A stretch of DNA of 64,000 nucleotides from assembly GCA_965284645.1 (NCBI GenBank), contig OZ260106.1, forward strand, positions 124,001 to 188,000. The letters run 5' to 3'. The notes under the pieces were generated by a model, which was not told the DNA's origin, searched no databases, and was given only the letters and a program-made list of their open reading frames with translations. Position numbers and translations under genes: made by a program. Source of the stretch: JAIBAJ01 sp965284645. GTDB taxonomy: Bacteria; Bacteroidota; Bacteroidia; JAIBAJ01. Positions 36,191 to 47,482 of this stretch are shown piece by piece (positions within the stretch are counted from its first letter, which is position 1; each line of letters begins with the position of its first letter).

Positions 36191-36191
36191 A

Positions 36192-36650
36192 TCAAGGATT
36201 TAAACGGGCAAAGGCAATAAAATCAATTATAGGCAAAGTATCGACCAAGGGTTTCATATCCGACAGAATTTGTGCCCGGTGATGGCTTCCATGATTGGCT
36301 ACATGGGTTAACACATCGGCCATTGTATTCGAAAACGCATCGCCTTTGATACTTTTATAGTGTAATGGATTTAAAAAACTTTCTTCTGCATACGAACTTA
36401 TAAATTCTTGCATGGCTTCTTGGTTAGCCAAGGCCAATTCCCTAAGCTCATCGAAGGAAAGAATGTCGAAAACACCTCCGGAAAAGTGCTTTTCTGTAAA
36501 CCGAGCCAGCCAAATAGCTTGTGCGGCCACCACATGGGAAATCAATTTCCGGGACTTCTCGGTTACTTCAGGCGATTTGGTCAAAAAATCAAGAATAATG
36601 GTGTTGGCCCAATAATCGTATTGGTAGAGTCGGCTAAAGTAAGAGCGCAT
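36192..36650 (-). CDS. DinB family protein
   Basis: 152-aa four-helix-bundle protein of the DinB/YfiT metalloenzyme superfamily. Likely metal ligands are the His in KLISHVVAAQAIWL and two His in VANHGSHHRAQI, spaced as in the family. Some relatives are thiol (bacillithiol/mycothiol-type) transferases; this one's reaction is unknown. First gene of the operon with two glycosyltransferases and an SDR. It is divergent from yidC. Confidence 0.85.
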   Translation of the reverse strand: MRSYFSRLYQYDYWANTIILDFLTKSPEVTEKSRKLISHVVAAQAIWLARFTEKHFSGGVFDILSFDELRELALANQEAMQEFISSYAEESFLNPLHYKSIKGDAFSNTMADVLTHVANHGSHHRAQILSDMKPLVDTLPIIDFIAFARLNP

Positions 36651-36837
36651 AAGTTTTTGTTTTGGAGTTGATGTTGTTTTTATTCAGCGACAAACGTAAC
36701 AATATCCTCTTTCATTCGGCACCCAAAAGTAGAATTGTTGGGCCTAAAAAAAGCCTACGCATGCCACCCATTTTGCAAGTTAAAGGCTACGCTATATTTT
36801 TTTAACAAAGGAAACAAAAAACACAAACTTACCAAGC

Positions 36838-36845
36838 TATCTTTG
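36838..36845 (+). promoter_or_regulatory. -7 promoter element of yidC
   Basis: TATCTTTG, a match to TAnnTTTG, 22 bases before the yidC ATG at 36867. No clear TTG is seen at the -33 position, so this is a partial promoter call. Confidence 0.45.
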
Positions 36846-36866
36846 CCGCCCGATTTTCGATAACGC

Positions 36867-38729
36867 ATGGACAGAAATTCAATCATAGGTCTGGTTTTAA
36901 TCATGGCCATTTTTATTGGCTTTAGCATTTACAATCAGCCTACTAAAGAAGAAATTGAGGCAGCAAAACGCAAACAGGATTCCATAGCCCAAGTGGAAAA
37001 ACAAAAGGAAACCCTGGCCAAAAAAGCAACGCAAGCAGCCAAACCTCTCGAACAACTACCCAAAGACTCGGTTTTACCCGATTCGGTTTTGGTAAAACAA
37101 TACGGTGCCTTCGGTTCCAACCTGATTGGTAAAGAAGAAATCTACACCTTGGAAAACGAGGTAATGAAAATCAGCGTTTCATCCAAAGGCGGACGCGTAA
37201 AATCAGTAGAACTGAAAAAGCACAAGGATTACAACGACAAACCTTTGCAGTTGTTTAGTGGCGACGATAACAAATTCGGACTGAGCTTTTTTGAAAACAA
37301 CCGCGTAGTGCATACCGGCGATTTGTATTTCAAACCTTCGGGCAATACCATCAAAGTAAGCGGAAAGGATTCGTCCAATTTTGCCATTCGCCTCGAGGTA
37401 AGCCCCGAGAAATACCTTGAATATGTGTATACCTTGAAAGGTGACGAGTATTTGGTAGGTTTTAAGGTAAACTTTGTAGGACTTCAAGATGTAATTGAAG
37501 AACGCAGCAATACCTTGGATTTGGAATGGTTGGTGAATCAACCCCAATTGGAGAAAAGTCTAAAAAATGAACGTGCCGCCAGTACCGCTTATTGGCAGTT
37601 TGAAGACGAAGAAACCGACTATATCAGCGAAGGGAAATCCGAGAAAAAAACCATACCTAACAAATTAAACTGGATTGCCTTTAAACAACAGTTTTTCAGC
37701 TCCGTTTTCTTAGCCCCAAAATCCATTGCTGGCCCTATCAATTTGGAGACCAAAATGGACGAGAATTCGGCTTATGTTAAAACCATTTCGGCCACTTTCC
37801 CTGTTCCGTTTGGCCACAAACCTACCGAAACCTATGCCGGAGCCTTTTATTTTGGACCAAACCACTACGAGACCCTTTCCAATTACAACGTGCAAAAACT
37901 GGTTCCGCTTGGCTGGGGCATTTTAGGATGGATCAACCGGGTGGTGATTTGGATTTTCTATGGCTTGGAAAAACTTGACCTTTCTTATGGCATTATCATC
38001 CTGTTATTAACCATCATCGTTAAAGTGGTGCTTTTCCCACTCAACTACAAATCTTACCTCAGCGGTGCCCGGATGCGTGTGTTGAAGCCAGAGATTGACG
38101 AATTGAACAAAAAATACGAAGGCAAAGACCCGATGGAAAAACAACAGGCTCAGATGGCCTTGTATCGCAAAGCCGGCGTCAATCCCTTGGGAGGTTGTTT
38201 GCCTATGTTGTTGCAACTGCCTATTACCTTGGCTGTATTCCGCTTTTTCCCGGCAGCCATTGAATTGCGCCACCAACCCTTTTTGTGGGCTACCGACCTT
38301 TCCAGCTACGACAGTATTTGGGATTTTGGTTATGTGCCAATCATTAACAGCATTTATGGCGAGCACGTAAGCTTGTTTGCTATTCTAATGGCTATTACAA
38401 CTGTTCTGTACTCCATGGTCAACATGCAAATGCAACCTTCGGGCGACGACATGATGGCCAAACAAATGAAAATTATGATGTATGTAATGCCGGTAATTTT
38501 CTTGGGAGTAATGAACAGTCAATCCAGCGGACTTTGCTATTACTACACTTTAGGGAACTTGCTAACTTTCGGACAGCAATATGCCTTTAGGTTCCTTGTC
38601 GACGAAAAAGCCATTCGGGCAAAAATCGAAGACAACAAGAAAAAACCCGTTACGAAATCCAATTTTCAAAAACGCTTGGAAGATATGGCCAAACAACGCG
38701 GTTACAACCTTCCCAAAAACAATAAATAA
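36867..38729 (+). CDS. yidC: Membrane protein insertase YidC
   Basis: 620-aa inner-membrane insertase. N-terminal membrane anchor at about residues 5-20 (IIGLVLIMAIFIGFSIYN), a charged linker, a large periplasmic beta-sandwich domain (about 60-350), then the conserved five-segment insertase core from about 370 (LDLSYGIIILLLTIIVKVVL, MRVLKPEIDELNKKYEGKDP, GVNPLGGCLPMLLQLPI) and a basic tail (KKPVTKSNFQKRLEDMAKQR) that can bind ribosomes. Length is normal for the phylum. Good -7 box upstream. Confidence 0.96.
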   Translation: MDRNSIIGLVLIMAIFIGFSIYNQPTKEEIEAAKRKQDSIAQVEKQKETLAKKATQAAKPLEQLPKDSVLPDSVLVKQYGAFGSNLIGKEEIYTLENEVMKISVSSKGGRVKSVELKKHKDYNDKPLQLFSGDDNKFGLSFFENNRVVHTGDLYFKPSGNTIKVSGKDSSNFAIRLEVSPEKYLEYVYTLKGDEYLVGFKVNFVGLQDVIEERSNTLDLEWLVNQPQLEKSLKNERAASTAYWQFEDEETDYISEGKSEKKTIPNKLNWIAFKQQFFSSVFLAPKSIAGPINLETKMDENSAYVKTISATFPVPFGHKPTETYAGAFYFGPNHYETLSNYNVQKLVPLGWGILGWINRVVIWIFYGLEKLDLSYGIIILLLTIIVKVVLFPLNYKSYLSGARMRVLKPEIDELNKKYEGKDPMEKQQAQMALYRKAGVNPLGGCLPMLLQLPITLAVFRFFPAAIELRHQPFLWATDLSSYDSIWDFGYVPIINSIYGEHVSLFAILMAITTVLYSMVNMQMQPSGDDMMAKQMKIMMYVMPVIFLGVMNSQSSGLCYYYTLGNLLTFGQQYAFRFLVDEKAIRAKIEDNKKKPVTKSNFQKRLEDMAKQRGYNLPKNNK

Positions 38730-38755
38730 TCATTTACAAAACAAATACTAAGCAC

Positions 38756-39547
38756 ATGCAAAACCACGAAATCGACTATAAAATCATCGGTGAGGAAATG
38801 CAAGTTGTAGAAATCGAACTTGATCCTCAAGAAACGGCCATTGCGGAGGCGGGCAATTTTATGATGATGGAAGATGGGGTCAATATGGAAACCATTTTCG
38901 GTGACGGCTCCCAACAAAATAGCGGTGGCCTTATGAACAAATTGTTCTCAGCCGGAAAACGTCTTTTGGTAGGCGAAAGTCTTTTCATGACAGCCTTTAC
39001 CAATGCCGGACAGGGCAAAAAACGGGTTCACTTTGCTGCACCTTATCCGGGCAAAATCGTACCGATGGACCTTTCCCAATTGGGTGGAAAAATCATTTGT
39101 CAGAAAGATGCCTTTTTATGCGCTGCCAAAGGAGTGAGCATTGGCATCGAGTTCCAAAAACGCTTGGGCACCGGACTTTTTGGTGGCGAAGGTTTTATCA
39201 TGGAAAAGTTGGAAGGTGATGGTATGGCCTTCGTTCATGCGGGCGGACATATCATTGAAAAAGAGCTTCAACCGGGCGAATTGATCAAAATAGACACCGG
39301 TTGTATCGTAGCCTTTACCAAAAATGTAGATTACGATATTCAGTTTGTAAAAGGCATAAAAAACATGGTTTTTGGCGGTGAAGGCTTGTTTTTTGCAACC
39401 CTTCGCGGCCCCGGAAAAGTGTGGATCCAATCCTTGCCTGTAAGCCGTTTGGCCGGACGAATTTTGGAATATGGCACCCACCGTGGCAAAGAAGAAGGCA
39501 GTATCCTAGGTGGTTTGGGCAATTTGCTCGACGGCGACGGAATTTAG
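38756..39547 (+). CDS. AIM24/TIGR00266 family protein
   Basis: 263-aa protein made of beta-rich repeats typical of the AIM24 (TIGR00266) family: YKIIGEEMQVVEIELDPQET, the Gly-rich loop GLMNKLFSAGKRLLVGESLF, PGKIVPMDLSQLGG and IQSLPVSRLAGRI. Function in bacteria is unknown; the eukaryotic relative supports inner-membrane organisation of mitochondria. It is 26 bases behind yidC and probably co-transcribed, then closed by a terminator. Confidence 0.88.
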   Translation: MQNHEIDYKIIGEEMQVVEIELDPQETAIAEAGNFMMMEDGVNMETIFGDGSQQNSGGLMNKLFSAGKRLLVGESLFMTAFTNAGQGKKRVHFAAPYPGKIVPMDLSQLGGKIICQKDAFLCAAKGVSIGIEFQKRLGTGLFGGEGFIMEKLEGDGMAFVHAGGHIIEKELQPGELIKIDTGCIVAFTKNVDYDIQFVKGIKNMVFGGEGLFFATLRGPGKVWIQSLPVSRLAGRILEYGTHRGKEEGSILGGLGNLLDGDGI

Positions 39548-39564
39548 TCACAGCATACAATCTC

Positions 39565-39605
39565 AAAATAGCCCTGGATCGTTTTGGTCTGGGGCTATTT
39601 TTTTT
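39565..39605 (+). terminator. Terminator after the AIM24-family gene
   Basis: Stem AAAATAGCCC/GGGCTATTTT with loop TGGATCGTTTTGGTCTG followed by a T run, 18 bases beyond the stop codon. Confidence 0.82.
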
Positions 39606-39661
39606 GACAATAATTATAGAACAGATTCTAATTTTTAATTTATCATTTTTAATTTCTTCAT

Positions 39662-39803
39662 GCGTGCCCCCGTCCGCCAAAACCGGCATCACCTTGAAAT
39701 GAACCAGTTACCAAGGGCGTCCGGGTCAGGCTATCCACTGCAAGTCCTCGGTCTGCTCCGTGCCTACGCATCCCTGTGGGCTTTTCGTTGCTATCCTTGC
39801 CCG
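39662..39803 (+). repeat. Dispersed structured element R1, copy f
   Basis: R1 copy from GCGTGCCCCC to TTGCCCG. Stem 2 AAGTCC/GGGCTT and the outer CGGG/CCCG pair are kept; variable stem 1 is the weakest of the set (CGCC/GGCG). It abuts the left copy of direct repeat R2. ORFs reading through it are artefacts. Confidence 0.72.
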
Positions 39804-39893
39804 ATGCCCGCCGTATATAGCTTGGGTAGAAGTATGAGGCCGCAAACCTCGCCTTAACTTTTTCGCCAAACGTTTGAAAAAAGGGGTGTTATA
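39799..39893 (+). repeat. Direct repeat R2, left copy
   Basis: About 95 bases starting GCCCGATGCCCGCCGTATA and ending GGGGTGTTATACC. The right copy at 48827-48922 differs by only three substitutions that I can see. Together they bracket the AT-rich block with the adhesin, HTH and kinase genes. Confidence 0.8.
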
Positions 39894-39949
39894 CCGATTA
39901 TAAATCTGTAATAGTCCAATTATGCTTCGCCATAATTTGCCAAAACAGC

Positions 39950-40557
39950 TTTTATATCGGCATTTACCAATTAGCAAATTGCACAAAAATCCAGGAATGA
40001 ATCACAAAAAGTAGCGGTCGGAGACCAATTTCTTAACTGCCCCAGTTGCAAGGGAGGGCTAGAACGGGGAAGACAGGGAAGACTTAGACATTGAGGAAGA
40101 TGGTTCCAATGATGATGAAATACTGGAACAATTAACCCTCAAATAAAAATTTTAAAGAACGAGTATGAAAATAAACTTCGTAACAGAAAGAGAAGAGAAT
40201 TTTTATGATTTCACGACCATAAACGGCATACTGGGAGTGAATAAATCTTAACTTTACCTAGAGTTACACAATCTACCTGAGATGGACATTGTGAAGTATA
40301 AAAGCCAATGCATCTGCAAATAGAAAACCCTCTTTTTATTGATGGACCGAATACTCTTTGAGAGATTGGATAAAATTAAAATGAAGAAGTATGAACTTTC
40401 AGAAATTAAGAACGATAACCGATAGGGTTTCTAAATAATCGACAAAACTTATGAATGAGAAAAACCAAAAGAAGAAAGAGATTTTAAGGGGCAAAATACA
40501 GATTGATGAAGTATGGGTTAAACAAGAAAGATTGAAGAAATAAGTAGTTCTAAAAGT
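39950..40557. other. Gene-poor stretch with decayed coding remnants
   Basis: About 600 AT-rich bases with only short, unrelated ORFs (for example 40451-40540, about 29 codons starting MNEKNQKKKEILRG, and short frames near 40164 and 40340). Their codon-like texture and lack of length suggest fragments of degraded genes rather than functional small proteins. No family is recognisable. Confidence 0.4.
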
Positions 40558-40592
40558 AAAAATCCCCACAATTATAGGTTGTGGGGATTTTT
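40558..40592 (-). terminator. Terminator of the giant adhesin gene
   Basis: Perfect 14-bp stem AAAAATCCCCACAA/TTGTGGGGATTTTT with a 7-base loop, 20 bases beyond the adhesin stop codon. The symmetrical A and T runs make it usable on both strands. Confidence 0.88.
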
Positions 40593-40612
40593 GTTAGAAG
40601 ATATTTTAGAGA

Positions 40613-43600
40613 CTAATTCTTAATAAACATAGCTCTGCTTTGTATACCAGCTAAAGTTAGTGTTATGCAATATGCGCCTGATGCTATAGTTGAGGTGTTT
40701 AAATCAAACTGTTTGCCCGACTTATTAACCTCAGCCATTATTAGTTTTCCATACATATCATAAACCTCTATAGCTATATTATTAGCAGGCTTGTTAAGGC
40801 TAATGGTTATATTTTCGATAGCGGGGTTTGGGTACAGAAAAAAGTTATCTCGAACGCCTTGTTCAATTATGGCTGTTACGTTTTGGTTTACTATAGTTGA
40901 AATTGTATCAGAACAACCCGCATTGCTAACTATAGCTATTAGTTCGCAACTGGCTGTATCATCCCAAATAACATTAATAGAATTAGTTCCTTGTCCCGTA
41001 GTTATAGTGCCACAATTTGTAATCCATTGGTAGGCATCGGCATTAAAATCTAATGTAACAAAATAGGCATAAGGTTGAAGTGTATCTACCACTGTTGGTC
41101 CGTATATTGAATCTAACGGTGTTAGTGCAGGTACAACGTTTATAGACGTACTGGCATTGGTTGTGCAGCCTTGTAAATTAGACACAGCAACATTGTAGTT
41201 AGTAGTTTGTGTAGGTGACACAGTTATTGAGCTATTGGTAGAGCCTGTGCTCCATAAATAGCTATCACCACCAGTAGCAGTTAATACTACTGAGCTGCCA
41301 CTACAAACTGTAGCAGAAGGGGTAATGGTTGCTACAGGAGTTGGATTTACTGTTACTGTAATGTTGGTAATAGCAGTGCAGCCGTTTCCATTGTTTGATG
41401 TTACCGTATATGTTGTGGTTTGGGTTGGCGATACAGTTATACTTGCTGAAGTTGCACCATTGCTCCAGCTGTAATTATTTCCACCACTAACAGTTAGCGT
41501 GGTGCTATTACCTGAACACAATGTATTAGTACCTGAAATACTTAAAACAGGCCCTGGTAAAACAGTTACTGTTACTGAGCTGTCAGAAGAACAACCACTG
41601 CCATTATCTACTGTTACATTATAGGTAGTAGTTTGGTTAGGCGATACAGTTATGGCATTTGCAGTGGCCCCTGTATTCCATGTGTAGGATACGCCTCCTG
41701 TGGCTGTTAACGTTGTAGTACTACCTTGACAAATAGAAGTAACACCAGCAATGTTTATTGAGGGTGAATTTGATACAGTTACCGTTTGACTAGCTGATGC
41801 AGAGCAGCCATTGCCATTAAAAACAGTTACCGTGTATGTAGTAGTTTGGTTAGGGGCTACGGTAATAGAGCTTGATGTTGAACCGTTGCTCCATACATAG
41901 CTGTTGCCTCCACTAGCCGTTAGGGTTGTGTTAGCACCTAAACAAATGCTATTTACACCAGTAATACTTGGGCTTGGCGATGGGCTAACTGTTACGGTTT
42001 GGCTAGTAGATGCACTACAACCATTTCCATTGGTTACTGTCACTGTGTAAGTGGTTGTTTGGTTTGGCGATACAGTTATAGAAGCTGTTGTAGCTCCAGT
42101 ACTCCATACATAGCTTGTATCTCCGCTGGCAGTTAAGGTGGTGCTGGCACCTGAACAGATGCTATTTGTACCAGAAATACTTGGGGTTGGGGCTGGATTA
42201 ACTGTTACCGTTTGGTTGGTTGAAGCGGTACAACCGTTGCTGCCTGTGGCTGTTACGCTATAGGTGGTTGTTTGGGATGGAGAAACAGATATTGAAGCTG
42301 TTGTAGCCCCAGTACTCCATACATAGCTATTACCACCACTGGCGGTTAATGTTGTGCTGGCACCTGAACAGATGCTATTTGTACCAGAAATACTTGGGGT
42401 TGGTGCTGGATTTACCGTTACTGCTTGGCTAACAGAAGCTGTACAACCGTTGCCATTTGTTGCTGTTACGGTATAAGTAGTGGTTTGGGTGGGCGATACG
42501 GTTATAGAAGCTGTTGTAGCTCCAGTACTCCATACATAGCTTGTACCTCCACTGGCAGTTAATGTGGTGCTATTGCCTGCACAAATAGTGTTAACGCCAG
42601 AAATGCTAGGTGTCGGCAGTGGATTTACTGTTACTGTTCGGGTAGTGTTGCCTGTACAACCATTGATACCTGTTGCTGTTACGGTATAGGTAGTGGTTTG
42701 AGTGGGCGATACGGTTATAGAAGCTGTTGTAGCTCCAGTACTCCATACATAGCTTGTACCTCCGCTGGCAGTTAATGTGGTGCTGTTTCCTGAACAAATA
42801 GTATTAGTGCCTGTTATGCTTGGTGTGGGTGCTGGATTAACTGTTACTGTTATGGTAGCATTAGCCGTACAACCGTTGCTGCCTGTGGCTGTTACGCTAT
42901 AGGTGGTTGTTTGAGTAGGGGATACCGTTATAGAAGCGGTAGTAGCCCCAGTACTCCATACATAGCTGTTGCCACCACTGGCGGTTAACGTGGTGCTGTC
43001 ACCTGAACATATACTGTTAGTACCTGAAATACTTGGTGTTGGTGATGGGTTTACTGTTACTACCTGACTAACAGAAGCTGAACATCCATTGCTATTGGTA
43101 GCGGTTACGGTATAGGTAGTAGTTTGGGTAGGCGATACAGTAATAGAGCTTGATGTAGAACCATTGCTCCATGCATAGCTGCTTCCGCCGCTGGCAGTTA
43201 AAGTAGTGCTATTGCCTGCGCAAATAGTGTTAACGCCCGAAATGCTAGGTGTTGGCAGTGGATTAACCGTTACTGTTCTAGTAGTGTTGCCTGTACAACC
43301 ATTGATACCTGTTGCTGTTACGGTATAGGTAGTGGTTTGAGTGGGCGATACGGTTATAGAAGCTGTTGTAGCTCCAGTACTCCATACATAGCTTGTACCT
43401 CCGCTGGCAGTTAATGTGGTGCTGTTTCCTGAACAAATAGTATTAGTGCCTGTTATGCTTGGTGTGGGTGCTGGATTAACTGTTACTGTTATGGTAGCAT
43501 TAGCCGTACAACCGTTGCTGCCTGTGGCTGTTACGCTATAGGTGGTTGTTTGAGTAGGGGATACCGTTATAGAAGCGGTAGTAGCCCCAGTACTCCATAC

Positions 43601-46600
43601 ATAGCTGTTGCCACCACTGGCGGTTAGTGTTGTACTGGCACCTGAACAGATACTGTTAGTGCCTGAAATACTTGGTGTTGGTGCTGGGTTTACTGTTACT
43701 GCCTGACTAACAGAAGCTGAACAACCATTGCTATTGGTAGCAGTTACGGTATAGGTAGTAGTTTGGGTAGGCGATACAGTAATAGAGCTAGATGTAGAGC
43801 CATTGCTCCATACATAGCTGGTACCACCACTGGCAGTTAAGGTGGTGCTGGCACCTGCACAAATAGCGTTAACACCCGAAATGCTAGGTGTTGGCAGTGG
43901 ATTTACTGTTACTGTTCGGGTAGTGTTGCCTGTACAACCATTGCCATTTGTTGCTGTTACGGTATAAGTAGTGGTTTGGGTGGGTGAAACGGTTATAGAA
44001 GCTGTTGTAGCTCCAGTACTCCATACATAGCTTGTACTTCCGCTGGCAGTTAAGGTGGTGCTGGCACCTGAACAGATGCTATTTGTACCAGAAATACTTG
44101 GGGTTGGGGCTGGATTAACTGTTACCGTTTGGTTGGTTGAAGCGGTACAACCGTTGCTACCTGTTGCTGTTACGGTATAGGTAGTTGTTTGGGTGGGCGA
44201 TACGGTTATAGAAGCTGTAGTAGCTCCAGTACTCCATACATAGCTATTACCACCACTGGCGGTTAATGTTGTGCTGGCACCTGAACAGATGCTATTAGTA
44301 CCCGAAATACTTGGAGTAGGTAGTGGGTTTACCGTAACGGTTACGTTATCAGTGCAGCTAACTCCATTTTCAGTAACTGTGAGTGTATAAGTAGTAGTTT
44401 GTGTGGGACTAACATTAATAGTAGGTGTAGTAGCCCCATTACTCCATAAATATTGGGTGTTTGATAAAGTATAAAGTTGTAGTACTTCTGAGGATGTTAA
44501 TGCTCTATTATACAATGTAACATCATCTAATTTACCTGCAAAGTTTGCTGCATTGTTTTGATTGTTGTCGCCCAAAGTAAAGCCTGTTACAAAGTTGTCT
44601 GGACCTCCCATTGTAGTTGCTCTGCGTTGCGAACCTGTGTACCAGTTTCCGTCTGATAAAATCGTTGTTAATTGAACTCCATTGATGTATACTTTAACAT
44701 CAGTACCATCGTAGCTTACTAGTAAATAATTCCAAGTTCCTGGGGAGATAAATCCATTTGTTTTATAATCAATAGCAACGTCCCCAATACTTCCCATAGT
44801 ATTAGCATTATATCGACCAAAAGCTATATCTGTTGTTGTATCGTTGGGTTGCCCTATTCTAGCGTAAACTCTTTTAAATGGGCTTACGTTATTACCATCA
44901 AATGAAAAAAAGACATTAGATGAGAGACCAAAGCCACCTCCATTATTTCCAGAAGCATCCCGATTAAACCATAGCCCAACAGAAAAAGGGTTATTACCAT
45001 CAATTAATTGGCGAAGGGCATTGTTATTATTGGCTATACGGGCACTCCCGTTAAAGTAATATGAAGTATTTGCTGCACCAGTTCTGTCAGTAGATAAAGT
45101 GGCAGAAGTTACCGTTCCATTATTCCCATTACCACTGGCATCATTAGCATTGCCGCAAAAGGGGTAGTAAGCCACTAAGCCCGTTTGTAAATTACTTGGC
45201 AAATTGGTTGAGGCACAAGCTTGTATTCCGCTGCTGCTGCTTGTATCGGCACTTAAGGTAATACTTTGCCCTGCACAAATGGTGGTATCGTTTTGTTGTA
45301 TTTGGGCGGTGCATGCGCCATTATATAAATCTGTTATTTCTTGTTGGGTTAAGGCGCGATTCCAAAAGCCAACATCATCAATTTTACCAATAAATTGTTG
45401 GTTTAAAACACTTGATCCAATAAAAAAATTTATACCTGTTCCGGTATTTAAAATGGTGCTTAGATTAAAAGAACTGAACACGGTACTTAATAGAACTCCA
45501 TCGAGATATACCTTTATTGCAGAAATAGTATTTCCAAAAGAGGGGTCATAAACCAAAACAAGATTTCGCCATGAACCAAGTGTGTTAGATGAATAAAATA
45601 CTTGACTATTACTTATGTCCATTCCGGCTTTGTCAGCCCCTATTAATGGTATAAAGGTACGGCCAGGTGAATTTTGCCCATATCCACCTAAAACCCAATC
45701 AGCTGACGGTCCATTACTTTGACTCTGTAAAAACCATAGAGATATAGACCGAGCACTCGTACCGGTAGGTCCAACTAGAGGTGTTTGAATATTTTGTGGA
45801 GTACTTCCATTATTAGCAAAACTGTAAGCACTATTAGCGTTCCCAAACCTGTCAGCAGTCAGCGTTGCACCGTTTACTGTACCGTTGTTGCCGTTGCCGC
45901 TCTCATCGCTAGCGTTACCACAAAATGGCCAGTACCCCACTAAACCACTAGTTGGAACATACGATGGTAAACAGGTGCTTGAAGGTAATGAAGAATTATA
46001 CAAGTTTGTTACCTCTTGCTGTGTTAAAGCTCTATTCCAAATGCCGATATCATCAGCCTTTCCTTTAAACCATCTATACCAGTCTACAGGTGCTGTATTT
46101 GTAAACTCTTTCCCTATATATAAAGGTTCAGATGAATTTATTAATGTTAAAGTTGTATTTGTTGTTTGTTCCAAAACACCATTTCTGTATAATGAAATAT
46201 TAGTAGGTGTTTTTACTGCAATAATATTAATCCATGTGTTTAACGGAAGGGGAGCGTTTGAAACTACAAAGGTTTGAGATGTTCCATTATGATTTACATG
46301 AGAACAATTGTTACTAAGATCCTGGTATACACTATTAATTGAATACCCTGTTTGCCAACCGGCCCCTCTTGGCTTGCCTAATATAGTTCTTACAGCGTCT
46401 GTATTTCCACTTCCATTAGGAAATTGAGGAGTTGAATAGTCAGGAATTTGCACCCAAACAGAGATTGTGTAAGTTGTTGTAAAATCAAGTGAATTATTAT
46501 CAGGAATACTAATAAAATCATTTACACCATCAAAGCTATATGCTGCATTAGTGTTACCAAACCTATCGGTAGTTAGGGTTGCACCGTTCACGGTTCCGTT

Positions 46601-46743
46601 ATTGCCGTTGCCACTTAAATCATTGGCATTACCTGTAAAAGGCCACCAGCCAACAAGGCCATTGGTAGGCACATAATTGGGTATTTGGGCATAGGTTAGT
46701 ATAGAAACTGAAAAAAAAAGAAAGAAATAAGAACTTTTTTCAT
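40613..46743 (-). CDS. Giant T9SS adhesin: three LamG domains, 15 Ig-like repeats, sorting domain; frame broken in signal peptide
   Basis: The continuous frame runs from GTG 46672 (2019 aa) but lacks a signal peptide. ATG 46743 encodes one (MKKVLISFFFF) in another frame. Adding one T to the nine-T tract at 46711-46719 joins them as ...FFFFSVSILTYAQIPNYV, a normal signal peptide cut before Gln. Three concanavalin A/LamG-like domains follow, each opening with a form of GLVGWWPFTGNANDLSGNGN and closing near NRALTQQEVTNLYN. Then come about 15 repeats of 71 aa (SICSGASTTLTASGG-x-SYVW ... TVTVNP) and a type A T9SS sorting domain (FFLYPNPAIENITISLN ... AMFIKN). LamG 3 appears inserted inside the first repeat. 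Codon use is AT-rich compared with flanking genes. Probably a glycan-binding surface adhesin. Confidence 0.85.
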
Positions 46744-46920
46744 AAGGAAAAATATTTTTTGCAAATAACCAAGTTATAAACCGTTACTTAATAATCCAAA
46801 AAATCCAAATAGTTCAAAAAAGCCAGATAGTTCAAATGGTTCACTTATTATATATTTACCTTAAAATGTTATGAAAACAAATTTTTAAATTACATTTTTG
46901 CAGTTTATATTCTTTCGCAA

Positions 46921-47481
46921 ATGTTAAGACCGGATATTAAACAGCTTGTAGAAAATAAATTTGGCAAAGAAATTAACTATCCTAAAGATTGTGCTGTATT
47001 GGCTGAGGTAATGAGGATAGATAATAATTTACCCATAAGCTCTAGTACACTAAAGAGAGTTTTTGGCTTTTACGGCGAAATCGAAAAACCCCGCCTACAC
47101 ACATTAGATATGTTGGCAAAATATTTAGGGTATAAAAACTGGGCAGAGTTAGATAATCATTTACTTCATAACGATAGTGGATTTGATGAAATTGAGACCA
47201 TAGAAATAGATAAATTAGAACTAAACAATAAACTGGTAATTGAATATTCCTCAATAAGAAAGATACGAATGCAGTATTTGGGGGAGTTTAGGTTTGAACT
47301 ATTAGAGTCTACCAGCAGTAAACTTCGCAAAGGAGATATACTGCGCATTCATAACCTCGTTAAAGGCTATCCCTTAATTTGCCAAAGTGTAATTAGGGAT
47401 AACACTGATTTAGGAAAATATATAGGCGGCAAAACATCAGGCATTACTTATCTTTGTGTTTTAGACACTAAGAAACTGTAA
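46921..47481 (+). CDS. Helix-turn-helix regulator-like protein
   Basis: 186-aa cytosolic protein. The N-terminal 80 residues look like a Bacteroidota-specific HTH domain: LPISSSTLKRVFGFYGEI and LHTLDMLAKYLGYKNWAELD, in which a substrate-recognition helix (STLKRVFGF) is followed by a 'tile' helix. Residues 95-186 form a separate beta-rich domain (LVIEYSSIRKIRMQYLGEFRF, LRKGDILRIHNLVKGYPLIC) of unknown ligand. It is divergent from the adhesin gene and one base upstream of the kinase gene, so regulation of the adhesin with kinase input is a natural hypothesis. Very AT-rich. Confidence 0.72.
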   Translation: MLRPDIKQLVENKFGKEINYPKDCAVLAEVMRIDNNLPISSSTLKRVFGFYGEIEKPRLHTLDMLAKYLGYKNWAELDNHLLHNDSGFDEIETIEIDKLELNNKLVIEYSSIRKIRMQYLGEFRFELLESTSSKLRKGDILRIHNLVKGYPLICQSVIRDNTDLGKYIGGKTSGITYLCVLDTKKL

Positions 47482-47482
47482 T

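Noticed and set aside
39660..39857. ORFs over R1 copies, here and at 61097-61368, 15447-15665, 32821-33091
   Set aside because: They appear in several frames and on both strands wherever R1 occurs (for example 'PLQVLGLLRA...'), follow the repeat, and have no start context. They are artefacts of the conserved element.
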